DNA of 64,000 nucleotides from Acetobacter indonesiensis (GTDB lineage Bacteria; Pseudomonadota; Alphaproteobacteria; Acetobacterales; Acetobacteraceae). Shown here piece by piece: positions 7,767 through 16,828 of this stretch; position 1 is the stretch's first letter, and each line of letters begins with the position of its first letter. The position numbers and the translations under genes were made by a program. Location of the stretch: NCBI RefSeq assembly GCF_000963945.1, contig NZ_BAMW01000007.1, forward strand, positions 1 through 64,000. The letters run 5' to 3'. The notes under the pieces are model-generated. The model did no database searches, was not told the DNA's origin, and saw only the letters and a list, made by a program, of their open reading frames with translations.

Positions 7767-8969
7767 ATGCAGCACGAGCCTCTCTTGCGCAGGGTGAAAG
7801 CGTTTTTCACCCCAGGAACGCTAGACCGTTACCTGATTGCGCAGGTTATTCCCCCTTTTCTGGTAGCGCTTTGTGTTGTCATGACCGCATTATTGCTTGA
7901 ACGGCTGCTTGTGCTGTTCAACCTGCTTGCGGCGGGGAACAACCATCTTGGCACGTTCATTGAACTGCTAGGCACTCTGCTTCCCCATTATCTTGGGCTG
8001 GCAATTCCCGCAGCGCTATGTGTCAGCGTCTTTTCCGTCATACGGCGCATGAGCCAGAATGAAGAAATTGACGCCATCACCAGTAGTGGCATTTCCCTTG
8101 TCCGCATTACGCGTCCCTTTATTTTGCTGGGCGGACTGCTGGGGTTTCTGTCTTTTCTGCTGTACGGCTTTGTGCAGCCTCATGCCCGCTATGACTTTAG
8201 AGAAGCTTTCTATGTCGCGAGTCATACCGGCTGGGCACCGCGCCTTCAGTCGCGCATGTTTGCAAGCCCGTCTGGCCACCTGACTCTGGTGGCTGACCAT
8301 GTGGACCATGCAGGCTCGAACCTGAGAAAAGTGTTCATCCGGGATACATCAGACCATCAGGAACGCGATATTACTGCAGCCCGAGGACACATTCGTCTGG
8401 CATCAGACAGTTCGGCTGTCGAGATTGATCTGGAGGATGGCACCATTGTAACCGACAATGGGAAGGGCGTGCCGACCCTGACAACATTTGACCATGCGAC
8501 CAGAACACTAACTGAAGCGTCTCATCTCTCCCCGTTCCGGCAGCGTGGCGAGGACGAGCGAGAACTGACATCGCCGGAACTGGTGAACCGTCTTATTGAC
8601 CGTGACCCGGCCATTTCGCGCCCACATATGCGCTCTGAAGTGCATTTCAGGTTGGCACGCAGTTTGACTATCCCCTTTATTCCAGTTCTGGCCGCAGCCC
8701 TTGCCATTATGCGGAAGCGTCAACGCGGCAGTGCCGGGTTGATTATCGCCTTTATTGTCATGGTAGGGTTTGACCACCTTCTGCAATTTGGCCACAGCAT
8801 GGTTGCTACAAAAAAAACCACTCTGCTGATTATCTGGGGGCCAGCTTTCACCTTCATAATCGGCTGTTCCCTGTTGCTTCTTTATAAAGCCGGTGTTCTT
8901 CAGGGCTTAAAAGCCCAATGGAACAGCCGGAAGCGGGCCGCCCTACGTCAGTCTGGGGCTGAATTATGA
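7767..8969 (+). CDS. lptF: LPS export ABC transporter permease LptF
   Basis: A 400-residue YjgP/YjgQ family permease. Three hydrophobic helices lie in the first ~125 residues, then a soluble periplasmic jellyroll-type region (about 130-290), then three more helices. This is the LptF/LptG fold; with LptB and LptC they extract LPS from the inner membrane and pass it to the periplasmic bridge. The cytoplasmic coupling region around RRMSQNEEIDAITSSGIS (95-113) is the family's most conserved part. lptG overlaps its stop codon by ATGA, so the two half-transporters are made in step. LptB, LptC and LptA are not in the window. Confidence 0.9.
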   Translation: MQHEPLLRRVKAFFTPGTLDRYLIAQVIPPFLVALCVVMTALLLERLLVLFNLLAAGNNHLGTFIELLGTLLPHYLGLAIPAALCVSVFSVIRRMSQNEEIDAITSSGISLVRITRPFILLGGLLGFLSFLLYGFVQPHARYDFREAFYVASHTGWAPRLQSRMFASPSGHLTLVADHVDHAGSNLRKVFIRDTSDHQERDITAARGHIRLASDSSAVEIDLEDGTIVTDNGKGVPTLTTFDHATRTLTEASHLSPFRQRGEDERELTSPELVNRLIDRDPAISRPHMRSEVHFRLARSLTIPFIPVLAAALAIMRKRQRGSAGLIIAFIVMVGFDHLLQFGHSMVATKKTTLLIIWGPAFTFIIGCSLLLLYKAGVLQGLKAQWNSRKRAALRQSGAEL

Positions 8970-10060
8970 GCAAAGCTGCCCGGCCGCCTCGTTTTGTGCT
9001 GTTTCGCTATCTTTCGGGCGTTCTGATCAACCGTGTTCTGTTATGCAGTGCGGTGCTGGTCGGTTTGCTGGAAATTCTCGCCTTACTTGAGCAGACAACC
9101 CCCATCTTGCAGCGGCATCTGGGGATTGCTGGCATCCTGACTTATGCAGGCATGCGTCTGCCGTTTCTGCTGGCCGGGGCACTCCCCCTGAGTATGCTGA
9201 TCGGTGCGCTGTTCATGCTGTCCCAGATGACCATGGCCAGTGAAATGGCCATTTTACAGGCATCGGGGCTTTCAGTTCTCGGCCTGTTTAAGCGCATGTT
9301 GCCAGCAGCATTGCTGATTGGCGTGGTGGGCGTTGTCATGGATGACCAGGTCACGCCTCGGTCAGAACAGGCTTTGGCTGCATGGTGGAACCGGACCGAC
9401 CCTCACCCGGAAAAAGGCCATTCCTTCTGGTTTCATGAAGGGCAGCAGGTGGCCCGCGTGGCATATGTGGCCGATGGTGGCAATATGCTGTCGGGGCTAG
9501 ACATCTACTCACGCGATAAGAAAGGTTTGTTGCAAGAAGTGATCCACGCTGAAAGCGCGGACTACACCCATGCGCGAGGATGGGTTCTGCACAGCATAAA
9601 ACGCATTCAGGTGCAGGATCATACAGCCGTTCAGTTATCGCCTGAAGACCAGAAAAACTGGGCTACATCCTTGCATCCATGGGATTTTATAAGGCTTTCT
9701 GCCGAAAACCCGCCTTTGTCTTCCGGCACAATTATCGGCATGTTACGCGGGCACCTACCGTCTGATTCCAGTCCCGGCTTTTTGCAGGCAGGGCTGCTTG
9801 AGCGGTTTTTGCGCCCTGCCGCCATGCTCGTACTCCTGTTAATTGCAATGCCAGTGATCTATATCCCTCCTCGGACGGGGGCCAGAAGCTGGCTGCCCGT
9901 CTGGTGTCTTGGGGCGGGGCTGCTTTTCATCGTTGCGCAAGGACTGCTTCGCGCAATGGGGAATGCAGGTCTTTTGCCCCCCGCCGTTGCGACCATTCCC
10001 GGCTTGATTATTTTCACGCTGGGAGCCGCTACGGTGCTTTTGAGGAATGAAGCAAAATGA
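8966..10060 (+). CDS. lptG: LPS export ABC transporter permease LptG
   Basis: A 364-residue partner of LptF with the same 3 + 3 helix arrangement around a periplasmic domain. The coupling segment MTMASEMAILQASGLSVLGLFKR (about residues 89-111) is typical for LptG. It overlaps lptF upstream and the hydroxylase gene downstream by ATGA (4 bases each), so ribosomes can pass from one to the next. Presence of both permeases here, followed by lipid-modifying genes in the same operon, suggests coordination of envelope lipid synthesis with transport. Confidence 0.9.
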   Translation: MSKAARPPRFVLFRYLSGVLINRVLLCSAVLVGLLEILALLEQTTPILQRHLGIAGILTYAGMRLPFLLAGALPLSMLIGALFMLSQMTMASEMAILQASGLSVLGLFKRMLPAALLIGVVGVVMDDQVTPRSEQALAAWWNRTDPHPEKGHSFWFHEGQQVARVAYVADGGNMLSGLDIYSRDKKGLLQEVIHAESADYTHARGWVLHSIKRIQVQDHTAVQLSPEDQKNWATSLHPWDFIRLSAENPPLSSGTIIGMLRGHLPSDSSPGFLQAGLLERFLRPAAMLVLLLIAMPVIYIPPRTGARSWLPVWCLGAGLLFIVAQGLLRAMGNAGLLPPAVATIPGLIIFTLGAATVLLRNEAK

Positions 10061-10857
10061 GTGGAACGCTGAACAATGCGAGCCTGAAAACCGGCCGCAG
10101 CTTTGATCTGGGGAAAATGAACCTCAGACAGCTTTGGGTCGCTTATCTGACATATCCGACCATTCTGCTCTATTTTGCGCTGGTTATTGCCAGTGTGGCT
10201 GTTGCCGTGCATTTTTTCGCCGGATGGTCCGCCACATTCATTGCGATCGCAGCGGTTATTCTGGTGTATCCGCTCGCCTGGTATTTGCTGCATCGCTACG
10301 TGCTGCATGGGCGGCTTCTGTATAAAATGAAATGGTCTGCATCGCTTTGGAAGCGCATCCATTTTGACCACCATCAGGACCCGCATCTGCTGGATGTCCT
10401 GTTTGGTGCGCCTGTTACCACCCTGCCGACAATTGCTATCATCACCTGCCCTATTGGGTATCTGATTGGCGGCGTTGGCGCGGCTGCTACCGCTTTTGGC
10501 ACTGGTGTAGCTATCACGTGCATTTATGAGTTCTTCCATTGCATTCAGCATCTGAACTACAAGCCGCGTTCGGCCTGGATTCAGCGTATGAAGGCACGCC
10601 ATGTGCTGCATCACTTCCACGATGAAGACGGCAATTTTGGCATTACCAGCTTTGTGGTCGATCGGGTTTTTGGCAGCTACTACAAAGACGCCAAAGCACG
10701 TCCGCGTAGTCCGACCGTGTTCAACCTTGGGTATGACATCAAACAGGCCAAAGTTTATCCGTGGGTCATGGATCTGACAGGCTCCCCCCCGCGTGACCGC
10801 CCGGATGGCGCCCGGCCAGACACAAAATCCAGCCGTGACACACGGCATGCGGCATGA
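10057..10857 (+). CDS. Fatty acid hydroxylase / sterol desaturase family diiron membrane protein
   Basis: A 266-residue membrane protein with the histidine clusters of the diiron hydroxylase superfamily: HRYVLH (79-84), HFDHH (102-106), HCIQH (161-165) and HVLHHFH (182-188) followed by DGNFGIT. Hydrophobic spans lie at about 32-52, 57-77 and 122-158. Relatives hydroxylate fatty acids, sphingoid bases or carotenoids. Acetic acid bacteria make hydroxylated ceramides, and a serine palmitoyltransferase lies about 5 kb away, so hydroxylation of the acyl chain or long-chain base is the best guess; the position is not readable. It overlaps lptG and the next gene by 4 bases. The C-terminal ~40 residues are polar and look disordered. 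Confidence 0.78.
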   Translation: MSGTLNNASLKTGRSFDLGKMNLRQLWVAYLTYPTILLYFALVIASVAVAVHFFAGWSATFIAIAAVILVYPLAWYLLHRYVLHGRLLYKMKWSASLWKRIHFDHHQDPHLLDVLFGAPVTTLPTIAIITCPIGYLIGGVGAAATAFGTGVAITCIYEFFHCIQHLNYKPRSAWIQRMKARHVLHHFHDEDGNFGITSFVVDRVFGSYYKDAKARPRSPTVFNLGYDIKQAKVYPWVMDLTGSPPRDRPDGARPDTKSSRDTRHAA

Positions 10858-11636
10858 ACACTCCGTCTAACGGGCTGACTGTTCTTGTTCTGGCAGGCAC
10901 CCGCCCCGGCGTGCCTGACCCTATGGCTGTGGCCGCCGGTGTTTCGCACAAAGCTATTCTGCCTGTCGGCGGCACGCCTATGATCCTGCGAGTCATTACG
11001 GCTCTGCAGGCAACACCTGCTGTTGGGCGCATTGCCGTTTGTATTGATGATCCCTCCGTGCTGAAGGGCATTGTGCCTGCTGGCATAGACATTCTGCCCT
11101 CCCGCCCCGAAGGACCAAGCGCAAGCGTTCTTGCTGGGTTAACGCAATTTGGCACGCCGTTGCTGGTGACGACTGCAGATAATGCTTTATTGCGACCGGA
11201 ATGGATTACAGAGTTTCTAGAAAAATGTGGTCCACGCTCCGATGTGGCGGCTGCGGTCGCACCTGAAGTAACTGTGCTGCGTGACGTGCCGGTAACAAAG
11301 CGCACGTTTATCCGGCTCTCTGATCTCGCTTTTTCGGGTTGCAACCTGTTTCTGTTTCGTACACCGGCTGCCGTAAATGTTGCAGCCTTATGGTTGCGGG
11401 TTGAAAAAAACCGCAAACATCCGCTCCGAATTGCGTGGCTTCTGGGGCCATTTGTCTTGTTAAAGGCGGTTTTGAAAAAACTGAGCCGCGCTGATTTGTG
11501 TTCCCGCATTACCAAAATGACGGGTGCCAAGGCCGAGTTGATCTGCCTGTCAGATGGCAGGGCAGCCGTTGATGTTGATAAGCCAGCCGATCTTGTTCTG
11601 ACAGAAAAGCTGCTTGCGGCTGAAGCATCAGCCTGA
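10854..11636 (+). CDS. NTP-transferase (MobA-like) domain protein
   Basis: A 260-residue protein with a Rossmann-like nucleotidyltransferase fold. The N-terminal VLVLAGTRPG (10-19) and HKAILPVGGTPMILRV (32-47) match the nucleotide-binding loop and the K-x-L-x-x-x-x-G-x-P-M signature. TTADNALL (about 104-111) is the metal-binding D position. The canonical LAAGxGxRM loop is modified, and a stretch near residues 200-215 is hydrophobic, so a MobA or sugar-1-phosphate function should not be assumed. It is coupled to the hydroxylase gene by ATGA overlap and lies 13 bases before a GT4 gene, which suggests synthesis of an activated head group or sugar. Confidence 0.65.
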   Translation: MNTPSNGLTVLVLAGTRPGVPDPMAVAAGVSHKAILPVGGTPMILRVITALQATPAVGRIAVCIDDPSVLKGIVPAGIDILPSRPEGPSASVLAGLTQFGTPLLVTTADNALLRPEWITEFLEKCGPRSDVAAAVAPEVTVLRDVPVTKRTFIRLSDLAFSGCNLFLFRTPAAVNVAALWLRVEKNRKHPLRIAWLLGPFVLLKAVLKKLSRADLCSRITKMTGAKAELICLSDGRAAVDVDKPADLVLTEKLLAAEASA

Positions 11637-11649
11637 GCAGAATTATCCC

Positions 11650-12735
11650 ATGCGCATTGCCTACGTTATCAATTCCACAGAAGGTGGTGGAGCCGCCTTT
11701 CCTGTACCAGCCATAACACGTGTTTTGCGGCAGGCTGGCCACGAGGTTGCGATTTTCGCCCTTAGCCGTCGCGATGGAAGAGCCGAAAAACCCATGCGTG
11801 ATGCTGGGTTGGATGTTCATATTCGGGATGGTGGCAAAAAAGACCACGGCTCTGCATTTTTCTGGCTGAAAAACGAATTAGCGCACTGGCAACCAACTCA
11901 TATCTGGACATCCCTGACCCGAGCCACGCTTCTGGGGCAGTTTGTCGGTCAGATCATGAAGCGGCCCGTGATTAGCTGGCAGCATTCTGCCCGCCTGCGC
12001 CCCCCCAATGACACGCTTCTGCGGTTACGCCGTAATGCCTCATGCTTATGGATTGGTGATTCCGATTACGTGACAGAGATCACCCATAAGCAGCTTGGTA
12101 TTCCGAAAGACAGGCTGCTGTGTTGGCCAATATTCCATGCCTGTGTTGATGCTCCGCAAAGCCAGCCATGGAGTGCAGGGGAAACGGTCCGCTTAGGGTC
12201 TGTCGGCAGACTTCATCCTGTCAAAGGTTATGATACGTTATGTCAGGCGCTGGCGCAGTTAAAGCAGCGGGACTCCCTCCCCCGCTTTCATCTTACACTT
12301 GCGGGTGAAGGTGAGGAACGCCCCCGACTTGAAGCGCTGATACGGGACCTTGGGTTGCAGAATGAGGTGTCGTTACCGGGCTTCTGTTCAGACCCTGCCG
12401 CGTTTCTGGCCGAACAGCATCTTTATCTTCAACCGTCGCATTGGGAAGGGTTCTGTCTGGCTGCGCACGAGGCCATGCAGGCAGGCTTACCCGTTATTGC
12501 CTCCAATGTTGGGGAATTAACCCGCTCCGTGCAGCAGGGTCGAACTGGGTGGACGGTGCCACCCAAGAATGACGCAGCATTAGCGCGTTGCCTTGAAACA
12601 GCCCTGCGCAAACCGGAACAGCTTCATGACATGGGAACTGCAGCAAGACAGTATGTCTGTTCCCATTTCAGTGAACAGGCCTTTACCAAGGCAGGGTTAG
12701 CCGTGCTGGCTAAACTGGAACAGATTTCACCCTGA
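11650..12735 (+). CDS. GT4 family glycosyltransferase
   Basis: A 361-residue GT-B glycosyltransferase. The start at 11650 (MRIAYVINS) begins directly at the first beta strand, with EGGGAA forming the glycine-rich acceptor-domain loop; an upstream ATG at 11614 would overlap the previous gene and add 12 polar residues. The donor domain shows LGSVGRLHPVKGYD, LAGEGEERPRLE and the nucleotide-binding E-x7-E signature in SHWEGFCLAAHEAMQAG. GT4 enzymes use NDP-sugars with retention. It is the last gene of the lpt operon; the acceptor may be LPS core or a ceramide-type lipid. It converges with gph, with 37 bases between stops and no clear terminator. Confidence 0.82.
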   Translation: MRIAYVINSTEGGGAAFPVPAITRVLRQAGHEVAIFALSRRDGRAEKPMRDAGLDVHIRDGGKKDHGSAFFWLKNELAHWQPTHIWTSLTRATLLGQFVGQIMKRPVISWQHSARLRPPNDTLLRLRRNASCLWIGDSDYVTEITHKQLGIPKDRLLCWPIFHACVDAPQSQPWSAGETVRLGSVGRLHPVKGYDTLCQALAQLKQRDSLPRFHLTLAGEGEERPRLEALIRDLGLQNEVSLPGFCSDPAAFLAEQHLYLQPSHWEGFCLAAHEAMQAGLPVIASNVGELTRSVQQGRTGWTVPPKNDAALARCLETALRKPEQLHDMGTAARQYVCSHFSEQAFTKAGLAVLAKLEQISP

Positions 12736-12772
12736 CCAGCATGAACAGAAACACCTGCCTTTCAACCAGCAC

Positions 12773-13462
12773 TTAGGCTGCGGCAAGTAAGCTTTCTGCT
12801 TTTTCTGGCACATCTGCCATGCTGGCAGCTTCCGCCTGCGCAAGATCAGCCAGACTGCCGTCCCCGTATCCCCATGCGGCAAACACAGCAGGACATTTTG
12901 CGCCTTGGGCGGCCAGCAGGTCTGGCGACATATCACCAATCATCACGCTACGAAATGGAGTGCCGCCTGCCTTTTCTATTGTCCCCAACAAATGCGCCGG
13001 ATCTGGCTTTCTGACCGGAAAACTGTCTCCGCCACCAACGCAGGCAAACAGAGTGGAAAGCCCATAATGCTCCAAAATAGCCAAAGCAGCCACTTCCGGT
13101 TTGTTGGTACAAACAGCTAGCAACCATCCTTTCTGGCGCAGAGTATTCAGTGCATCAACCGTACCGGGAAAAAGACGGGAAAGCCGTGTCGCGCGTGGTG
13201 TGTAAATATCCATGAACTGACGGCAGGCCTGCGCGTGATCAATACTTTCGGCTTTATCCGCTGCTCCTTTGTCAGATGCGCTCTGAAGCAAACGCTCCAC
13301 CAGCAAAGGTACGCCATTTCCAATCATGCGCCTTACCTCCGCATCGGAGACGGCGGGGAGATCATAACTGGCCAGTAACTGCCGACCGCAGTCGGCCAGA
13401 TCGGGCAGAGAGTCCAGCAGCGTTCCATCCATATCAAACACGGCAAGTTTCTGTTTCATCAC
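12773..13462 (-). CDS. gph: HAD-superfamily phosphoglycolate phosphatase
   Basis: A 229-residue HAD subfamily IA phosphatase. The nucleophile motif is FDMDGTLLDS (D10 and D12), with the cap domain between about 20 and 95, motif II in VCTNKP, and motif IV GDMSPDLLAA binding Mg2+. Phosphoglycolate phosphatase is the usual annotation; the gene lies next to glmU, and other small phosphate monoesters remain possible. A second ATG three bases downstream of the chosen start is equivalent. It is divergent from glmU, with about 110 bases between the starts. Confidence 0.75.
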   Translation of the reverse strand: MMKQKLAVFDMDGTLLDSLPDLADCGRQLLASYDLPAVSDAEVRRMIGNGVPLLVERLLQSASDKGAADKAESIDHAQACRQFMDIYTPRATRLSRLFPGTVDALNTLRQKGWLLAVCTNKPEVAALAILEHYGLSTLFACVGGGDSFPVRKPDPAHLLGTIEKAGGTPFRSVMIGDMSPDLLAAQGAKCPAVFAAWGYGDGSLADLAQAEAASMADVPEKAESLLAAA

Positions 13463-13572
13463 TGGTTTTGCCTTTTGGTAAAGTCCTGAAAAATTTTATG
13501 ATATCCGTATTTTCGGTTTCCTCCAGCCCGGTGTTTGACAGGGGGCTGTGCTTGGCTTACCGCAGTCAGACC

Positions 13573-14919
13573 ATGACAGCATCTTCCCTATCCCGTCCTG
13601 CCACTGCGGTCCTGCTGGCCGCCGGGCTGGGCACACGTATGAAATCCTCCCGCCCGAAAGCCATGCAGCGTCTGGCTGGCCGCCCCATGCTGGCACATCT
13701 GATAGCCAATGCGGCAGATGTGTTTGACCGGCTTGTGGTGGTGATTGGCCCCGGCATGGAAGATGTAGCCGAACTGGCCGCGCCCTACCCCGTGGTCATA
13801 CAGCATGACCGTCTGGGCACAGCCCATGCCGCCCTACAGGCCGAAGCCTATTTCGGCGACGGTGATGTTGCCGTGCTGTATGCCGACAACCCGCTGATTT
13901 CTGCCGAAACGCTCAATAGCCTGCTGACAGAACGCCGGCAGGATAATGTAGGGCTCGCGTTGCTGGCCATGCGCCCTGAAGAGCCCGGCAAGTATGGGCG
14001 CGTCGTCGCACAGGATGGCAACGTTCAGCGTATTGTTGAGTGGGCGGATGCCTCCCCTGAAGAACGCGCCATTGACCTGTGCAATGCTGGCGTATTGTGC
14101 GCGGATGCCGAGACGTTCCGCAAATGGCTGAAAAATGTGAAAAACGAGAATTCCAAAGGGGAGTTCTATCTGACAGACGTTGTCGATCTGGCGGTGGCTG
14201 AAGGAGTGAATGTTCGCGCCGTTGAAGCTGCGGAAGACGAGCTACGCGGCATCAACTCCCGCGTTGAACTCGCTGAAGCGGAAGCCGCATTGCAGCAGCG
14301 TCTGCGTAAAAAAGCCATGGAAAACGGGGTAACACTCGTCGCACCTGAAACTGTATTTTTATGCGCCGACACAGTACTGGAAGCCGACGTTCTGGTTGAA
14401 CCGCATGTAGTTTTCGGGCCTGACGTCATTGTGCGGAGCGGTGCGGAAATCCGGTCTTTCAGTCATCTGGAAGGCTGCGAGGTGTTCAACAACGCATTCG
14501 TTGGCCCTTATGCGCGACTACGCCCCGGTGCGGAGATTGGTGTGGGGGCCCATATTGGCAATTTTGTTGAAGTCAAAAACACAACCGTGGGTGACGGCGC
14601 AAAAGCTAATCATCTGACCTATTTGGGCGATGCATCCATTGGCGCCCGCACCAATGTGGGGGCTGGCACCATCACCTGTAACTATGATGGTTTTTTCAAA
14701 CACCGCACGACCATTGGTGACAACGTGTTTGTGGGTTCAAACGCCATTTTGGTAGCACCTGTATCCGTGGGCACCAACGCAATGATTGCGGCAGGCAGCA
14801 CAATTACCAAAGATGTCCCGCCCGACGCATTGGCTTTTGGCCGCACGCCCCAGGTCAACAAACCTGAACTCGGCAAACATTTTAAAGAAACTCTTAAAGC
14901 CCGGAAGGAAAACGGCTGA
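13573..14919 (+). CDS. glmU: Bifunctional GlmU: GlcN-1-P acetyltransferase / GlcNAc-1-P uridyltransferase
   Basis: A 448-residue enzyme that makes UDP-GlcNAc in two steps from GlcN-1-P. The N-terminal pyrophosphorylase loop is LLAAGLGTRMKSSRPKA (14-30); the C-terminal left-handed beta-helix has many hexapeptide repeats, with catalytic-type residues in RPGAEIGVGAHIGNF, KANHLTYLGDA and NYDG. The frame is open far upstream, but ATG 13573 gives the family's length and begins just before the domain. A perfect -35 TTGACA lies at 13535-13540, but the matching -10 is poor, so a promoter is only suggested. The stop overlaps the glmS start (TGATG). Confidence 0.93.
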   Translation: MTASSLSRPATAVLLAAGLGTRMKSSRPKAMQRLAGRPMLAHLIANAADVFDRLVVVIGPGMEDVAELAAPYPVVIQHDRLGTAHAALQAEAYFGDGDVAVLYADNPLISAETLNSLLTERRQDNVGLALLAMRPEEPGKYGRVVAQDGNVQRIVEWADASPEERAIDLCNAGVLCADAETFRKWLKNVKNENSKGEFYLTDVVDLAVAEGVNVRAVEAAEDELRGINSRVELAEAEAALQQRLRKKAMENGVTLVAPETVFLCADTVLEADVLVEPHVVFGPDVIVRSGAEIRSFSHLEGCEVFNNAFVGPYARLRPGAEIGVGAHIGNFVEVKNTTVGDGAKANHLTYLGDASIGARTNVGAGTITCNYDGFFKHRTTIGDNVFVGSNAILVAPVSVGTNAMIAAGSTITKDVPPDALAFGRTPQVNKPELGKHFKETLKARKENG

Positions 14920-16742
14920 TGTGTGGAATCTGCGGTGTTGTCGGTCTGCGCCATGCCACGCCCATCGTTTTTGAAGGTCTGCGCCGTCTGGAATATCGGG
15001 GATACGATTCCGCTGGCATTGCCACGCTGGTCGAGGGTCGGGTGGAACGCCGCCGGGCTGCGGGCAAGCTGGATAATCTCGGCGCACTGCTAGACAAGGA
15101 ACCTTTAGCCGGCACAACCGGCATTGGTCATACCCGTTGGGCGACACATGGTGCCCCTACAACCTGCAACGCCCACCCACATGGCACTGAACGCGTCGCG
15201 ATCGTTCATAACGGGATTATCGAAAACTTTGAGGAACTACGCCGAGAGCTTGAGGCTGCCGGGCAGGTTTTCAGCACTGAAACAGACAGTGAAACCATTG
15301 CCCAACTGGTTGATTACCATCTGGCACAGGGGCTTACCCCTAAAGACGCCGCACTTGCTGCATTACGGCGGCTTGAAGGTGCCTATGCCATCGCCATGAT
15401 TTTTGCCGGACATGAAGGGCTGATGATCGGGGCTTGCCATAGCGCCCCCCTCGCCGTTGGCTATGGCGATAATGAAATGTTCCTTGGGTCTGACTCGCTG
15501 GCTCTGGCCCCTTTGACGCGCCGCATTACCTACATGGAAGACGGTGACTGCGTGGTCATAACCCCGCAGGGTGCGGCGTTCATGACGTTTGATGGCACCG
15601 CAGTCCAGCGAAAGGAGCAGACAACGGCTCTTGCTGCTGGAACAATCGGCAAAGACGGCTACCGTCATTTCATGGAAAAAGAACTCCATGAACACCCGCT
15701 GGTTATCGGGCAAACCCTGCAACGCATGGTTGACCCAGCCAGCCGCCGTGTTGTCCTGCCTGATTTGCCGTTTGATCTGGCAACGGTGCCGCGCGCCGTC
15801 ATAACCGCCTGCGGATCTGCATTTTATGCCGGTATGGTTGGTCGCTACTGGCTGGAAAGCATTGCGCAGCTACCGGTCGATATCGATGTCGCCAGTGAAA
15901 TGCGTTACCGGAACCCGCCTTTGACGGCAGGGTCATTAGGCCTGCTTATTTCTCAATCAGGGGAAACCGCTGACACACTCGCCGCACTCCGCAGCTTACG
16001 GCAGAAAGCGGTTCATATCCTGTCTGTTCTGAATGTCGAACACAGCACGATGGCGCGTGAAAGTGATGTCGTACTGGGCACGGTGGCTGGGCCTGAAATT
16101 TCTGTTGCATCAACCAAAGCTTTTACAGCGCAGTTGACCGTTCTGGCTTGCCTGAGCATTGCAACTGCACGCGCCCGCGGCACGCTGGACGCCCTGGCTG
16201 AGGAAGAACTGGTTGCGGCCCTGCTTGACCTTCCCAGCCGGGCAGCTGACGTGTTTGCGCAAGGCGATGCTATTCGCCGGATGGCGGCTATCGTGGCAGA
16301 AGCGCGAGACGTTCTCTATTTAGGCCGGGGAAGCATGTTCCCTGTTGCTATGGAAGGCGCGCTAAAGCTGAAGGAAATTTCTTATATCCATGCTGAAGCG
16401 TACGCCGCGGGTGAAATGAAGCATGGTCCCATTTCGCTGATTGATCGCACCGTTCCGATTGTTGCAAGCGCGCCCTACACGCCACTGTTCGACAAAACAC
16501 TCTCCAACTTGCAGGAAGCCAAAGCGCGTGGTGGGCGTCTGCTGGTGTTTACTGATACCAAGGGGGCCGAGCGTGTTTCTGCCATTGCGGAAGATATGGT
16601 GGTGTTGCCGCATGTCCATGAGTTTGCAGCCCCGATTCTGCAAACCATTCCTGTGCAGATGCTTGCTTATGAAGTCGCTGTTCTGAAAGGGACGGACGTG
16701 GATCAGCCCCGCAATCTGGCCAAGTCTGTGACGGTGGAATAG
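14919..16742 (+). CDS. glmS: Glutamine--fructose-6-phosphate aminotransferase (isomerizing)
   Basis: A 607-residue cytosolic enzyme, normal length, that makes GlcN-6-P from Fru-6-P and glutamine. MCGICGVVG places the glutaminase nucleophile Cys directly after the initiator Met; HTRWATHG and HNGIIENF complete the Ntn-hydrolase site. Two SIS domains follow: CGSAFYAG and SQSGETADT in the first, and the second up to the conserved C-terminal LAKSVTVE. It is coupled to glmU by a 1-base overlap, so both ends of the UDP-GlcNAc pathway are produced together for peptidoglycan and lipid A. GlmM is not in the window. No glmS riboswitch-like leader is possible because there is no intergenic space. Confidence 0.96.
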   Translation: MCGICGVVGLRHATPIVFEGLRRLEYRGYDSAGIATLVEGRVERRRAAGKLDNLGALLDKEPLAGTTGIGHTRWATHGAPTTCNAHPHGTERVAIVHNGIIENFEELRRELEAAGQVFSTETDSETIAQLVDYHLAQGLTPKDAALAALRRLEGAYAIAMIFAGHEGLMIGACHSAPLAVGYGDNEMFLGSDSLALAPLTRRITYMEDGDCVVITPQGAAFMTFDGTAVQRKEQTTALAAGTIGKDGYRHFMEKELHEHPLVIGQTLQRMVDPASRRVVLPDLPFDLATVPRAVITACGSAFYAGMVGRYWLESIAQLPVDIDVASEMRYRNPPLTAGSLGLLISQSGETADTLAALRSLRQKAVHILSVLNVEHSTMARESDVVLGTVAGPEISVASTKAFTAQLTVLACLSIATARARGTLDALAEEELVAALLDLPSRAADVFAQGDAIRRMAAIVAEARDVLYLGRGSMFPVAMEGALKLKEISYIHAEAYAAGEMKHGPISLIDRTVPIVASAPYTPLFDKTLSNLQEAKARGGRLLVFTDTKGAERVSAIAEDMVVLPHVHEFAAPILQTIPVQMLAYEVAVLKGTDVDQPRNLAKSVTVE

Positions 16743-16767
16743 TCGTTTTCACAGCAAATCTGACCAC

Positions 16768-16806
16768 AAAAAAGCCCGACAGCATTTTCTCTGTCGGGCT
16801 TTTTTA
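16768..16806 (+). terminator. Bidirectional intrinsic terminator after glmS
   Basis: A perfect 12-bp stem (AAAGCCCGACAG 16771-16782, complementary to CTGTCGGGCTTT from 16791) with an 8-base loop is followed by a T-run on + and flanked by an A-run that gives a T-run on -. It serves glmS and the convergent DUF3108 gene. Confidence 0.92.
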
Positions 16807-16828
16807 ATTGATTGATACCAATCGCTTA

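Noticed and set aside
9859-10848. 329-codon open frame on - opposite lptG and the hydroxylase gene
   Set aside because: It lies over two clearly recognised + genes with intact motifs and has no domain of its own.
13276-13572. N-terminal extension of GlmU by 99 residues
   Set aside because: The extension overlaps the divergent gph gene and is unlike GlmU; ATG 13573 gives the family's normal start.
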